From assembly GCA_025267735.1 (NCBI GenBank), contig CM046295.1, forward strand, positions 20,120,938 to 20,184,937: a stretch of 64,000 nucleotides of DNA. The letters run 5' to 3'. Numbering within the stretch: the first letter of the stretch is position 1; every line of letters starts with the position of its first letter. Below are positions 1-10,205 of this stretch, piece after piece. The stretch comes from Mactra quadrangularis (taxonomy: Eukaryota; Mollusca; Bivalvia; Venerida; Mactridae). A program made the position numbers and the translations under genes. The notes beneath the pieces were generated by a model. It ran no database searches, had not been told where the DNA came from, and saw nothing but the letters and a program-made list of their open reading frames with translations.

Positions 1-250
1 TTCACACTATCATATAATATGATGTTTTGAATAAGTGAGTAGTTTTCTCATCAATTAAAATTAAAGTTTTAAATCTTCCTGCTTGGAATATATATACTTT
101 CTTTCTAATCGGCAATATTTATACGGTCGGTTGATCATTTAAATCGTCCAGAGTAATATTTGAGGTGTTATATATTCAATAATTATCTATTGGTATTAGT
201 TTTACTGGTGAGTTATATTGATTTCATCTGTATTGTCTGTTTTATACCAC
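1..250 (+). promoter_or_regulatory. Putative promoter and 5'UTR exon block of gene A
   Basis: This block is homologous to 15518-15760 (in front of gene D) and more weakly to 45990-46215. It holds a degenerate copy of the family upstream motif (AAATCTTCCTGCTTGG, 71-86) and a GTGAGT donor at 208-213 that is conserved in front of C, D and E. The donor would close an untranslated first exon whose 3' partner is the TTTTCAG acceptor at 2281-2285. In the C-D interval the same block follows directly on the 3' flank of gene C, so another family member probably lies just left of the window. Transcription start is not visible. Confidence 0.45.
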
Positions 251-2285
251 AGTTTATTCGGCATGTAATATAACGATTTCATAAGGTAAAATTAGCCAAG
301 TAAGATAATGGTTTATAAAGCCAACCCTCATCACCTAATGATTGAAATGGTACACATATTAAAATTGATAGAGACTTAAGATTTTGTCCAATATGTTTAA
401 AACGAAACATACATGTATATAATATAGAAAATGAAATACATTTCTTGACTGTCTGCCTCTTGTATAAGGAACTAAGACAGTGCTTTTTTAAAGATGAATG
501 GTTAAATTGTACAGTTACAGATCAATTATTTATCTCTATAATGACCAATCAATACTGTGATATTATATTTTCTACCTCAAAATATATATTTAAGGCATTT
601 AAATTACGAGAAAGGACTTTACAAACTTTATAATTAAGATTAATTATGTGTATTATTATGATAATTATTCATTAATATTGACCTTGTATACTTGCAATAC
701 AATTGTATTGTATTCTAATGTTGCAACTATTATGTCACTATATTATGTAAAACATTATGTGTGTATATTATGGACTGGAGGCCCCCTATTTCTAAGTTAA
801 TTCATTGTCATTGGCATTGTCATTAATTCAGCTTCCTCAATAATATTTGCTAATCGACCGGGTCAAATAGTGTTTACGCGATGTAGAATTGGTCCAGTTG
901 AACACATTAATACGTTCTGAAAAGAGAAAAAGCACTTCAATGTATACCATGGGGCGAACATTTCAGTATAAAACACGTTCTCATTGGCTGTCAGAACCTT
1001 AAATATATCCGTGACAAACATTTTTAGATTGACATATTTAGACAACTTTTTAATCGGTACCGTCGTATGTTAAAAATAACTATCTGAAGGAAATGAATAT
1101 TTATCACAAAAATACAGGACTTGGAACCCTTGTAATTCGGTTTCACTAATTGAAATCAGCAATTGCTTTCGGAGCGATTTTATTTTATTGTTTGATTACA
1201 CACAAATTACATTTGCTTAGTTTTACCTCAAATAAGGGTTCGATCATTTAATTTTAATGAAACACATTAAAGGACTTACAGACCGAAAATTGTAATCGAA
1301 TACTTCAGAATTTTAAGTCAGATTATCCGAAGCAGGTCCAAATTTTTTATTCAAGGACAAAAAGTACAGCAAATCCCGCTATCAAAATAAAGAGCGTTAC
1401 CGTTATAAATGTGTTCAATTTAAATAGTTTCAGTGATTTATTACCTGATCTCTGAAGGGATATTGAAGCCGACATTTGATTGGTAAACTTAAGGCACACG
1501 CGATATTAACTGTTAGACCATTAATTAGTATCGTGGTAGTGTTTATAATTACAATGAGAGAGCTTAGTTTAACTCAATAACATTATTTTACTTTATGATA
1601 TATGTATGATTTTACCAACATTGCAATGCTACAGTAACATAACAAAAATAGCCGCGAGGGAACCGTAGGGGCGCCGTGCCATCAAGCTCTGCAAAAACAC
1701 GCACGAACTCTTGCGTACCCGTTCGGACTAATGCGTTCTTAACCAGGGTCCGTGAGATGAGCCCAGGATACACGCGTCAGTTTCAAAGTCAAATCATGAA
1801 CAAAATCGTGACCAAGTATGGATTGAACTTGCATACTTCAAGCTAGGGTGTGTTTTTTTGTACCATGAGCGTACCGTCATCTTAATACGCAAGGCTTCCC
1901 ACGGCCTACAACTCTCTGCACGTACGGGTCCGCAACAAGCCACGCTTTTATGGGACTGAGGCATAAATTTTTGCATGTATACGTGTTTATGTAAAAACTA
2001 CATCAGTTTCTGTTTGATTACATTTCAATTTTACAATATGTCATACAATATGCATTTTATTAAAACCAATCAACCACAGATAACCCTCATATACGAAAAA
2101 TCACCCCAAAACACCTCTCTCTAATACGACTACCGTTCAGTTACTTACCCTTGTAAACAGTGTCTTTAATAGGATTCCATCAATACATGTTGTACTGAAT
2201 TAATTATATAAGCCAAAAGTTGTGTACAAACTGTTAAGTTCACAATGTTCAATTGTGGTATTATCCATTTAGTTTCTTTTTTCAG
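214..2285 (+). other. Inferred 5'UTR intron of gene A
   Basis: No coding sequence of the family is seen between the GTGAGT donor at 208 and the acceptor ending at 2285. The interval contains one dispersed repeat (1640-1975). The last 190 bases (about 2095-2285) closely match 15940-16127 in front of gene D, including the acceptor, which shows that A and D are recent duplicates of one another. Short ORFs here have no recognisable features. Confidence 0.4.
1640..1975 (+). repeat. Dispersed GC-richer repeat, copy 1
   Basis: A segment richer in G and C than its surroundings, running from near GCCGCGAGGGAACC to TTTTATGGGACTGAGGC. An inverted copy lies at about 48890-49195, with both ends and much of the middle matching. 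The copies are in unrelated positions of the array (UTR intron of A; upstream of fragment I), so this is a mobile or mobilised repeat. No ORF or tRNA-like box was recognised, so its class is unknown. Confidence 0.6.
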
Positions 2286-2312
2286 ATTTATTGAAAGTGA
2301 ACAAAACTGAAG

Positions 2313-4805
2313 ATGATGTTTCTAACATTGGTCGTATTTGGTTTGTGTTTCATTAACCATAGTGGGTTTATTAAATAAAACTATTTCATACTGTGACAAA
2401 GAAGTGTGTTTAATTTGTCTATAGATATCAAGTTTTAAGCCACTAGTGAAATGGAATATAGAAAATTTGTTGTCATTAAAGTCTTTAAAACAATAATAAT
2501 TTTTAGTCGGCATGTCAAAATAATTATGATCGACTATGATTTAAACTTCATTTTGTAAATACTGTACACGAACTCTTATCAAACAGTTCAGTTCTGTATT
2601 TCATGTTTATTATATTGACTTATAGTATAGACAGTATATTACAGCACAAGAAACGAAACTCGTCTTATGCATGCCATATTACTTCCATAAAGCGATAATA
2701 GTTAGTCTGAAAAACTTTCTGAATGTATTTAAAATTAATAAACACGTACATGTATATGCAATGAGAGCTATATATAATGACGTTTTATAACTACATTTTC
2801 ATTGAGTCGTTATTTGATTATAAAGGTTGCAGAACTAAATTAAAATCTAACCAAATGCAGATTTGTAAACATTTATGTACTCTATCTATAGAAATTGATG
2901 TGTGATAAACCTAGAATATTTATATTTTTATTATCTCGTTCAGGTAATGCTCAAGATGTACCTGCTTGTAGGAAAGATAGATCTTGTGATTGTTGTAATA
3001 GTAACCCTTATAATGGAACAAGAGAACTAAGGGATATTTGTGAGAATCAAAGACCTGATTGGAAATGTACATATGGATGTGGAGATGGTTATTTTGGTGG
3101 AAAATGTTGGAATAAGTGTCCTAAATATTGTACAATATGTGCTCGTGATTTTTACTTATCGATCAGTCGAGATTATCAGAAATGTTACCTATGTGCTGAA
3201 GGTTACTATAACGGTGCTGGAATAACAAACTGTTCAACTCCTTGTCCAGCAAATTGTGCTGAAAATAAATGTAACAAAACTACAGGTAATTGTTTACAAG
3301 GATGTACAGGCAACTGGATTGGAGATAAATGTGACTTTTGTGCAATTCCTTGGTATGGTAACAATTGTGAATTATCATGTCCTGATTATTGTAGAAACAA
3401 AATGTGTTACAACAGTGGCGAATGTTCCACGGGGTGTGCTGATGAAAACTTCACAGGATCGAAATGTAATCAATGTGTTGTAGGGAAATACTACTGTGAT
3501 AACACTTGCTCTGTACATTGCAAAGAGGTAACATGTGCCAGACTTGATGGTCAATGTACTGATGGATGCACAGGTAATTTTGATGGGGATAAATGTGACA
3601 AATGTCAGCCGGGTTATTACGGGACAAATTGTGACAAATGGTGTTTCAGTTGCTTGAATGGTATGTGCAATCAGACTACAGGAATATGTATTGACTGCGT
3701 CGTTGGCAAATTCGATGAAAAATGTGACATGTCATGCTCAACTGGTTGTCTTGGTGGAGGATGTTCAAGAGGAGACGGAACATGTCCCTCATGCAGAGCT
3801 GGATTTTATGGCAAGACGTGTAACAAGACTTGCCCTGATAAATGTCGAAACAGCGTGTGTGATCAATATGATGGTATATGTCAAAAATGTAATGTTGGAT
3901 ACTACAGCAGATCATGTGACTTCAAGTGTTCAAGTAATTGTATTAACGATACATGTAACCAAGAGTCTGGGGATTGCGCGTTTGGATGCCGAGATGGAAA
4001 GAGTTGCAATAACGGTAAATAAAAAATAAAGGTATTTTTTGCTGAGTTTAATACGAGTATAGTTTAGAGAATGTAAGTCATTGATCTTGCATTATATGCT
4101 TTGTACTATATAGCGTAAAAATGACGTGATGGTAATTTTACTCCGCGATAAATAGTCATAAGTAATTGTCATACTATATATAAATGTGTCTAAATACATG
4201 ATCATGCTTTAATAAAGTCATGGTTTTTTCATAAATTATATGAAAATGGGGCTTGGTAATATTCAAACTAGCTTATCATAAGGCTTTCAATGCGACCAAC
4301 CTAAATCGTATGTTATTACTTAATTTAAGTAGTACATTATGTTTTTACAGAATTCCAGACGTCAGGATATACAGGAGTAATTGTTGGAGGAGTGATTGCT
4401 AGTTTTATATTTGGAGTAATATTGACAAGCGTTTTATGTTTCATCTGGAGACGGTTAGTTATTTTTTTAATTATCTTCCAACTTAAATTTGTTTTACCTT
4501 TTTGACATTTCCATCTTTAATTTTAACTTCTTGAATTAAAGATAAACTTTTGATGGACAAGTCTCTTTGATATGTTTTATAGATGTTTGTATATATGTAG
4601 ACCGATAGAGCTTCGACGAATCTTGCGTAAGTTATACAAATATACACTTAACTCTTATACTAAAACAGCAAATGCTTGATTTATTTATTGCAGAAGACAG
4701 ACGAAGGAAAACAAGAAAGATCCAACAATACATGTTAATGCAATGTATGAAAATGACAAAGCTGACCCTGACGGTTATGAAGAATTACAAATTCCAAATC
4801 ACTAG
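2313..4805 (+). CDS. Gene A: multi-EGF single-pass receptor, CED-1/Draper/MEGF10-like
   Basis: Coding exons are 2313-2361, 2944-4014, 4351-4453 and 4694-4805, giving 444 aa with intron phases 1, 1, 2. Exon 1 encodes a signal peptide (MMFLTLVVFGLCFINH); its donor GTGGGT is weaker than in paralogues. Exon 2 encodes the whole ectodomain: an N-terminal Cys module with a C-D-C-C core (residues 25-34), then about eight EGF-like modules of the laminin/SREC type, the last one incomplete. Several N-x-S/T sites are present (for example N-C-S, N-D-T). Exon 3 encodes the helix (about 380-405) with a VGG-small-residue face. Exon 4 encodes the tail with N423-x-x-Y426, YEND (426-429) and YEEL (436-439). It is probably a surface recognition or engulfment receptor; ligand unknown. 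An alternative 5' end is described at 2892. The nearest family is inferred from architecture, not from alignment. Confidence 0.82.
2892..2943 (+). other. Alternative first coding segment (second signal peptide) of gene A
   Basis: The end of intron 1 is itself open and in frame with the EGF exon from an ATG at 2898. It encodes MCDKPRIFIFLLSRSG and then joins NAQD. An acceptor-like TCTATCTATAG sits at 2881-2891. The same arrangement (AG, short leader, ATG, hydrophobic run ending at the regular acceptor) is found in C and D. Splicing of the UTR exon to this upstream AG would replace the exon-1 signal peptide. Because the hydrophobic codons are also the T-rich tract of the regular acceptor, chance cannot be excluded. 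Confidence 0.4.
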
Positions 4806-6255
4806 ATGTCCCTAGACCCATTTTCCTATATTCAGATAATTTTTCTTGATACATTTTATTAATCAATACACATTGATAAGAACCATATAATTAATTTTCT
4901 GCATATTGGTTTTTCATGGAAACTTTTCTTTCAATATTTCTCGCTTACCTTGCTACACGGACTGTCCAGGTTCCGTATGAAATAAGTTAACAATATGAAC
5001 ATAGTTCAGTTGCTATATATAGCGTACTTAATGCTGCAAATATATTTAAATATATTTTCTTTTTGTACATGTTTATGATGTATTATTGACTTTGTGTAAG
5101 CTGGGATTAGCAAATGTGGTTAAACTGGTTACACTACAAATTAGAAATTTTGAAGGGGAATATTTGCTAATACTAGCCATGTTTAAAGTTGTGTTATGCT
5201 TTATATCAGCATTTGCAATTTGTTTGTATCTTTTATAAGTCACTGCATGTATAATAAATTGCAAAATTAATTCAGAACAAAGCATCTGCACAATAACGAC
5301 TTTAAAAGTTCCCTTACACGTAATTTTAATTGTATATAAGCTCTACAGAGCAACACCTTCTGGTAAGCAACATGTTTTAGTTCCTCATAGTGGGAGTTGT
5401 TCGAGAGAGGTTGTACTGTAAGAATTGAATTTGTTTTGCACATTTGTATGTACTGAATATTGTCTTACCCAAACAATTACTTAATCTATGAGGGATTGCA
5501 TTAGAAGCTGCACCACATACATGTATATCTAAACAAATTTTTAAAACAGTCCTTTATACGACACCAGTAAAGACTGGTTTTTATCACCTCGACTCTTTAA
5601 GTTAACAATACATTCAAGAAACGTGGTAAGTTTTATATGTCCAATTACAGCTTTACATCTGCGCAGTTAAAGACACTTCAATGAGATTGATAGATAGACA
5701 TTAGAAGCTTTTTACCCCATTACTAGCAGTTACCTTCAGAGCAGAAGAAATACATTTAATACACCTGACATCTTTAAATATGCATTTTTAACAGTAGTAA
5801 CAATCAAGTACAACGGTGGTCAACTTCTATCTCAACTTATACAAGCAAATGTTTTTATTTAATTTAGTAAACGCCAATATTCATTGTTCTAATGCGAGTT
5901 TATAAAGTTTCTGATTCCAATGAAAGGTTGGAAGATAATGTTTTAAATGCCTGAAATAAAAGGTATATTGGATTAGATCAGATTAAGTTAAACTTGATTT
6001 TAATGGACGCAAACAAATCTAATTCGTTAAAATTTTCCGGTTAATACATGTTTAGCTTGATGTAAAGTTACGTATGTAAAAGGGTGAGGTTATTTTCTAC
6101 TACATATTGTTATGTTTTCATTATTTAGTTTAAATTATAGACCAAGAAATAAATTCAAATGGAAATGGAAGGGTGGAGTAGGAGATAAGAAGAGTTCAAT
6201 TTTATCCAAACAATATAATTGACAGAGCAATTACTTTTAGGAAACAAAAACAACG
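4806..6255. other. Intergenic region between A and B
   Basis: AT-rich sequence with no recognisable gene. A degenerate version of the family upstream motif (AAAATTTTCCGGTTAATA) lies near 6030 and could be the remnant promoter of B. The short minus-strand ORF at 5073-5291 has no recognisable features. Confidence 0.35.
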
Positions 6256-6304
6256 ATGTTTTTGTTTACCTGGTTCATTTATTGTATTCTTATTTTTCGA
6301 CTGA
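6256..6304 (+). pseudogene. Possible decayed signal-peptide exon of pseudogene B
   Basis: An ATG at 6256 opens 16 hydrophobic codons (MFLFTWFIYCILIF...), resembling the exon-1 peptide of gene F (MFLLAWCILIV...). At the point where the 49-nt exon should end there is no GT donor. It lies about 500 bases upstream of the B ectodomain, a plausible place for exon 1. The evidence is weak because a hydrophobic run is common in AT-rich DNA. Confidence 0.25.
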
Positions 6305-6800
6305 ATTTGAATGTTTTGGCCAGATCAGCACTAGTTTGGACTGGTATGTCCTTTTGTAGGCGATTACAATAAGTAGTCTGTCGCAGGGTGGGTTATTGGC
6401 TGTTCTTAGGCTATGTTTTCGTATGTGTGTGCGATAAAAAAATACAATTACAAGCATGTATATTTGTAAAGAGTTAACATAAAATGCTACAAATGCTAGC
6501 AATATTAGAGGGCAGTTTCAATACGAAATTAAAGATAAATTAATGTATTCATATGCTGCCTGTAAATTGTAAAGGACTGTTATACAATGAATTAATGATA
6601 GTAAAGAAGGAAATATTATTTTGTTAAAATACAAAGCATATAGACTCGACCATAATCAGTTTTACCATCTTATTAATGGCTTGCTGAAGATACAGCTTGC
6701 AAGATTAAAATTAAAATGGTTGTAGTAAAATTGATTTTAGCTGTTATATTGAATTTGATTTTGTTTTGCTAAAATATTGATGTTTTATAAAATAGTTCGG

Positions 6801-9187
6801 GTATCGCTCAATATACTGTTTGCTCGACCAAAAGTACTTGTGATTGCTGTAATAGTAAACCTGATGGAACAAGATATCTTTGGGATATTTGTGAGAATAA
6901 AATCTCTAATTGGAGACAAACATGTGGATGTAAAGATGGTTATTGGGGTGACAGATGTTGGAATTATTGCCCTGATACTTGCATTACTTGTCATCGACTG
7001 TATGATGTTAAAGAAGCAAATAGTATCTGTTATTCATGCTTTGATGGTTACTATGGAACAACTAGTTCATCAAGTTACGACGTTTGTGCTAATACATGGT
7101 ATGGTAACAATTCGGAAACTATGTCCCGATATTTGTAAAGATAAAATATGTGACAGCAATGGTGAATGTATCACTGGATGTGCAGATGAAAAACTTGCAG
7201 GACTACAGTGTGATCAATGCAAGATAGGGACATACGATGAAATCTGTCGTCAATTCTACCCCGTTAACGGCAAATACAAAACATATAATAAGCACGAAGG
7301 CTTATGTACAAATGGATGCAATGGTTACTTTGCCAGAGAAAGCTGCAATGTAAGCGAGGCAAATTATTACGAAACGGATTGTGACAGAATCTGTTCCAAT
7401 TGTCTAAATGGTGTTTGTGATTGATCAACAGAAAGATGTATTGGCTGTGTCAATAGCATATTTGATGAACTATGTGACATGTCATGCTCAATTGGTTGTT
7501 ATAACTCCATCTGTAATAAAAGTACTGCTTTTGCACACACGGATGTAGGAAAATGACTTCAAAGTTTGAATGCTTTATGGCGTTAAATGTGACTTATCAT
7601 GTGCAACAAATTGTCTAAATGAAAAGTGTGTAGAAGAGGACGGGGCATGTATTTTCTGCAAAGGTGGAGACTATGGCAAGACGGGTAACAAGACATGCAC
7701 TGATAATATTCTGACGTGGTTAATGTGATGATATATGTCACAATTGTAGCATTGGATAATACAGCAGGGCATGTGACATGGCTTGTAGTAAAGATTGCAT
7801 CCTTAATACTTGATTTCAAGAAATTAGGGCTTGTAAGTATGAATGTAAATGTGAGAAATGTAAGTATTTATTTTGTTTAATTTATTTTACTTTTACCTGC
7901 GTTAGTCTGTGCAAACACTTAATTAAAAGCTTAGATTCACATATTTATAGTTAGAATCTATATGATTATATATATTAATTAGTAAGTCGACTGTCGAAGT
8001 ATGAGCCAAAAAAATTCGAGCTTCGTATACGTGTATACCGTTTCTTTTTATTTTTAGTTACGCATTGTTCAACTCATACTGGAGAAATTATTGATGGAAT
8101 GTTTGCAGGTTTTACTATTATCACAATATTGTCACTCGTTTTGTGTTTCATGTGCGACGATTAGTCACTGTGTTTGACTTTTCTTCTTATACTCAATTCG
8201 TATGTGTCATTTGGTGTAATGGTGAAGCGTTCTATCATTACATGCTTGATTGACCAAGGCAAAGGTGGTTTATATTAATACACTTTACATCACTAATTTT
8301 ATTACAATCTTACCATTGAAAATGATTGGGTATTTTATGTAATGAAATTTTGTACGTTCTGTATGTATATATTCATACACTACGTTTGTTTATATTTTCA
8401 GCTCCACATACATCATGTTATACTGGAGAAATTGTTGGTGGATTGTTTGCAGGTTTTACAATTATTGCAGTATTATCACATGTTTTGTGTTTCATCTGGA
8501 GACGGTTAGTTAATTTGTATAAATTACTTCGTTTATTATTTATGCTTGACGGTATTCTTTTGGGTAATTAGATTAAATAAACAAGGAAATAATACAAAAT
8601 CATGCACATACACAATCTTACATGAAAAACAAACTTTTGACAGATATATCGTCATGTTATCATTGTGTAATCTACATTTATGACAATAAATTCAGAAAAC
8701 CGAAGTATGAAATAAGATCATTATCATATATTATATTGAGTTTAGATCATGATATTTGTAATCGCAAATAAAACTTTTGAACGTTCTTCAAGATCACTTG
8801 TCGGTGCAATAAAACCAATTTTACACAAAAACTAATACCTAAAATGGTCTTTATTTACAAATATTATAATATATAATGTTTACTGTAACATGTGACTTAC
8901 AAAATCGTATTTAATACATTTTTATTATTGATTATATTTACGTATATCAATGGACTTCGCTAATTTGACAGTGCCATTTGTCATACGACTATATAGAACA
9001 TACGGTTTATCCCTATAGCAATTGTATAAGTTGCACAAAACCTAAATACAATATCAAACGTATTTTGCATTGCAGTAGACAGGCAGAGGAAAATAAGAAA
9101 GATCAACCAACACATGTTAATGCTATCTATGAAAGTGACAACGTAGATATCGAGAGTTATGAAGAATTAAAAATTGCCCATCGCTAG
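6801..9187 (+). pseudogene. Pseudogene B: multi-EGF receptor with broken ectodomain and intact TM/tail exons
   Basis: The ectodomain exon (6801 to about 7859) starts with a family N-terminal module (C-S-T-K-S-T-C-D-C-C) but its acceptor reads TTCGG instead of TTCAG. It loses frame near 7110, has an in-frame TGA at 7422-7424 (C-D-stop before S-T-E-R-C), and decays further beyond 7540. Two TM exons follow. The first (8058 to about 8161) is one base short at the CG/GT junction. The second (8402-8504) is intact, 103 nt, with donor GTTAGT. The tail exon 9076-9187 is intact at 112 nt, encoding NAIYESD and SYEEL in place of the usual YEND and GYEEL. No functional full-length receptor can be made from this copy. 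Confidence 0.8.
8058..8161 (+). pseudogene. Duplicated, damaged TM exon of B
   Basis: It follows a TTTTTAG acceptor and encodes the familiar HTGEIIDGMFAGFTIITILS segment. The 3' end reads TGCGACGATTAG where the paralogue E reads TGCAGACGGTAAG, so the arginine codons and the donor are destroyed. The closest match in the window is the TM exon of gene E (FAGFTIITILS). A second, intact TM exon lies 240 bases downstream, so this is a local exon duplication or a unit-fusion scar. Confidence 0.7.
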
Positions 9188-10030
9188 ACGCAATATAAAA
9201 GAGGTTTTATCTACTTATGAACAGAGACCTTTCTTTTACAAGTTAAAATTAATGTTTCCAAAATCACCTGATATGTAATCCAATACGATTGATAAGCATT
9301 AAAGTTGAGTTTTGTTATACATATATGAATAGAGTGGAAGAAATCTGATTCCAATTATCTAGCCGAAACGTCTAACTTTTGTATTCATGCATTGTATCAA
9401 GCAAGTACTTAAAATACAGTTGTTGTATTTAAACTGTTACATACCTACAACGCATCATATTTCTCCAAAATAAAATTAAAAGAATAGGAAGCTATGGTAT
9501 TGTTTACACAGGACGTAACATAGTATACTAAATCATTTAATTGTTATTTATATACATTTTTAGATAACTCAAGTGTCGTTTTTACATATATATACTCATG
9601 TTTTTGAAACAATTATCATTTGGTATGTTTGTAATACGGCTAAATGAAGGTTGACGCATGCACTCTCGGTTTAAACGAGGAGTAAATGAAGCGAGAGAAG
9701 CAATTTGCATCTGATGGCAACAGTCGACAATCAACAAGATCCAGGGCCAATACGACTATGCTAATGAAGGCCACATTACGTGAACTAAAGTACCACGTTA
9801 GATTTCTGAAATATTTTGTGTCGTGTATAAACCAATTAAATATTAATGGTTTCAATAATGTTTATCTTAATTTCGTATTTTTAATCATGCGTACCATAAT
9901 GCGACAAATATCTTTGTGGAATATATCTTAAATATAACGCAAAGTGAATTGGTTTATGCCTAGTATCATATTCAATGAATTGCATTGTATTTACAACTTA
10001 TACATATCAATTGTTTTGTGTCAATGAATG
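9188..10030. other. Intergenic region between B and C
   Basis: AT-rich, with a possible polyadenylation signal AATAAA near 9470 on the plus strand. Two overlapping short ORFs on opposite strands (9640-9931) show no recognisable domain. Nothing else is supported. Confidence 0.3.
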
Positions 10031-10036
10031 TCTCGT

Positions 10037-10205
10037 TTCAAATCTTCCGGGTTTAATTAAGGAAACTTCTATAATAGAAAAAATATAAAATAAAATATTC
10101 TTTGGATATGTTTGAATGATCATTTATACACACTGTCGTTCAGAATGATATCCCAGGAGTTATAGATGCAATAAATATTTATTGGAGTTATTTTATTGGG
10201 TGAGT
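10037..10205 (+). promoter_or_regulatory. Putative promoter motif and 5'UTR donor of gene C
   Basis: TTTCAAATCTTCCGGGTTTA at 10037-10056 is one of the best copies of the family upstream element; its core CTTCCGG is the reverse complement of an ETS-type CCGGAAG. About 145 bases on, a GTGAGTTATATTGA donor (10200-10205) matches those at 208, 15746 and 20042. It would pair with the TTATTTCAG acceptor ending at 11867, so an untranslated exon probably lies between the motif and the donor. Confidence 0.5.

Noticed and set aside
2944..3110. EMI domain at the receptor N-terminus, as in MEGF10 or Draper
   Set aside because: A CxCC core is present, but the spacing and the usual CCxGW/Y pattern with following Cys do not fit; it is described as a family-specific Cys module.
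3040..4029. Additional plus- and minus-strand ORFs overlapping the EGF exon of A (and the same in B-H)
   Set aside because: They are shadows of the Cys-rich frame in other frames; none has a start, signal peptide or splice context, and all vanish relative to the frame conserved among paralogues.
4740..4805. Canonical ITAM or NPxY motif
   Set aside because: The first half is YxxD, not YxxL/I, and the NxxY lacks the proline; so only ITAM-like and NxxY-type are claimed.
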